DNA of 7,113 nucleotides from Anseongella sp036570465 (GTDB lineage: Bacteria > Bacteroidota > Bacteroidia > Sphingobacteriales > Sphingobacteriaceae), in the NCBI GenBank assembly GCA_036570465.1, contig DATCYD010000241.1:1-7113 (forward strand). Direction: 5' to 3'. Of this stretch, positions 6,986 to 7,113 are shown one piece after another (the stretch's first letter is position 1; each line of letters opens with the position of its first letter). The notes below the pieces were generated by a model that saw only the letters and a list, made by a program, of their open reading frames with translations, was not told the DNA's origin and did not search any database. Both the position numbers and the translations under genes were made by a program.

Positions 6986-7113
6986 ATGTCTAAAATACTC
7001 GTAACAGGCGGAACCGGATATATCGGCTCCCATACCGTGGTAGAATTTATCAATGCCGGACATGAGCCGGTAATAATCGATGACCTGAGCAATTCCGAAG
7101 CATCGGTACTGGA
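6986..7113 (+). CDS. galE: UDP-glucose 4-epimerase, N-terminal part (3' end outside window)
   Basis: The frame opens at the ATG at 6986 and runs off the window after 42 codons. The visible protein starts MSKILVTGGTGYIGSH, the NAD-binding motif of GalE (GxxGxxG at Gly8, Gly11, Gly14). It continues through an N-A-G-H-E-P turn to IIDDLSNS (30-37), where Asp32 would bind the adenosine ribose of NAD. The reading YIGSHTVVE followed by DDLSNS is characteristic of UDP-glucose/UDP-galactose 4-epimerase, although only the cofactor-binding start is present and substrate specificity (Glc or GlcNAc) cannot be judged. It follows uxs by 27 bases on the same strand and is probably in the same operon. No Shine-Dalgarno sequence is seen before the ATG. 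Confidence 0.88.
   Translation, partial: MSKILVTGGTGYIGSHTVVEFINAGHEPVIIDDLSNSEASVL

Overview
The window reads as part of a surface-polysaccharide (capsule, exopolysaccharide or O-antigen) biosynthesis locus, most likely from a member of the Bacteroidota. This host assignment is an inference. It rests on exact TAnnTTTG (-7) promoter motifs 21-24 nt upstream of three gene starts, the near absence of Shine-Dalgarno sequences, and the kinds of protein encoded (an RfaS/CgeB-like glycosyltransferase and Stealth phosphotransferases). The window is gene-dense; no gap between genes exceeds about 80 bases, and I see no tRNA, rRNA, CRISPR or mobile element.

Layout, left to right. (1) 1-546 (+): the C-terminal part of a GT-B-like glycosyltransferase that starts upstream of the window. 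(2) 547-609: a short intergenic region with three copies of GTTCAAA, two of them direct and one inverted, and an exact -7 motif. (3) 610-1578 (+): an unassigned glycosyltransferase-like protein, called paralogue A here. (4) 1595-4567 (-): a block of three genes transcribed leftward in the order Stealth-2, paralogue B, Stealth-1. (5) 4568-4643: a compact divergent promoter region. (6) 4644-7113 (+): ugd, uxs and the start of galE, a nucleotide-sugar operon in which ugd and uxs overlap by 4 bases.

How the parts fit. Ugd oxidises UDP-glucose to UDP-glucuronate, Uxs decarboxylates that to UDP-xylose, and GalE interconverts UDP-glucose and UDP-galactose. The locus therefore supplies GlcA, Xyl and Gal donors. 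The two Stealth proteins belong to the sugar-1-phosphate transferase family, so the polymer or a decoration on it may contain phosphodiester-linked sugars. The most interesting feature is a duplicated pair. Paralogues A and B align without gaps at about 57% identity by hand count, and each lies beside a Stealth gene. Their C-terminal halves weakly resemble the fucosyltransferase/NodZ GT-B superfamily, but the canonical HxRRxD motif is replaced by FRFQ-x2-LGDF. This may be an undescribed family of transferases that works with Stealth enzymes.
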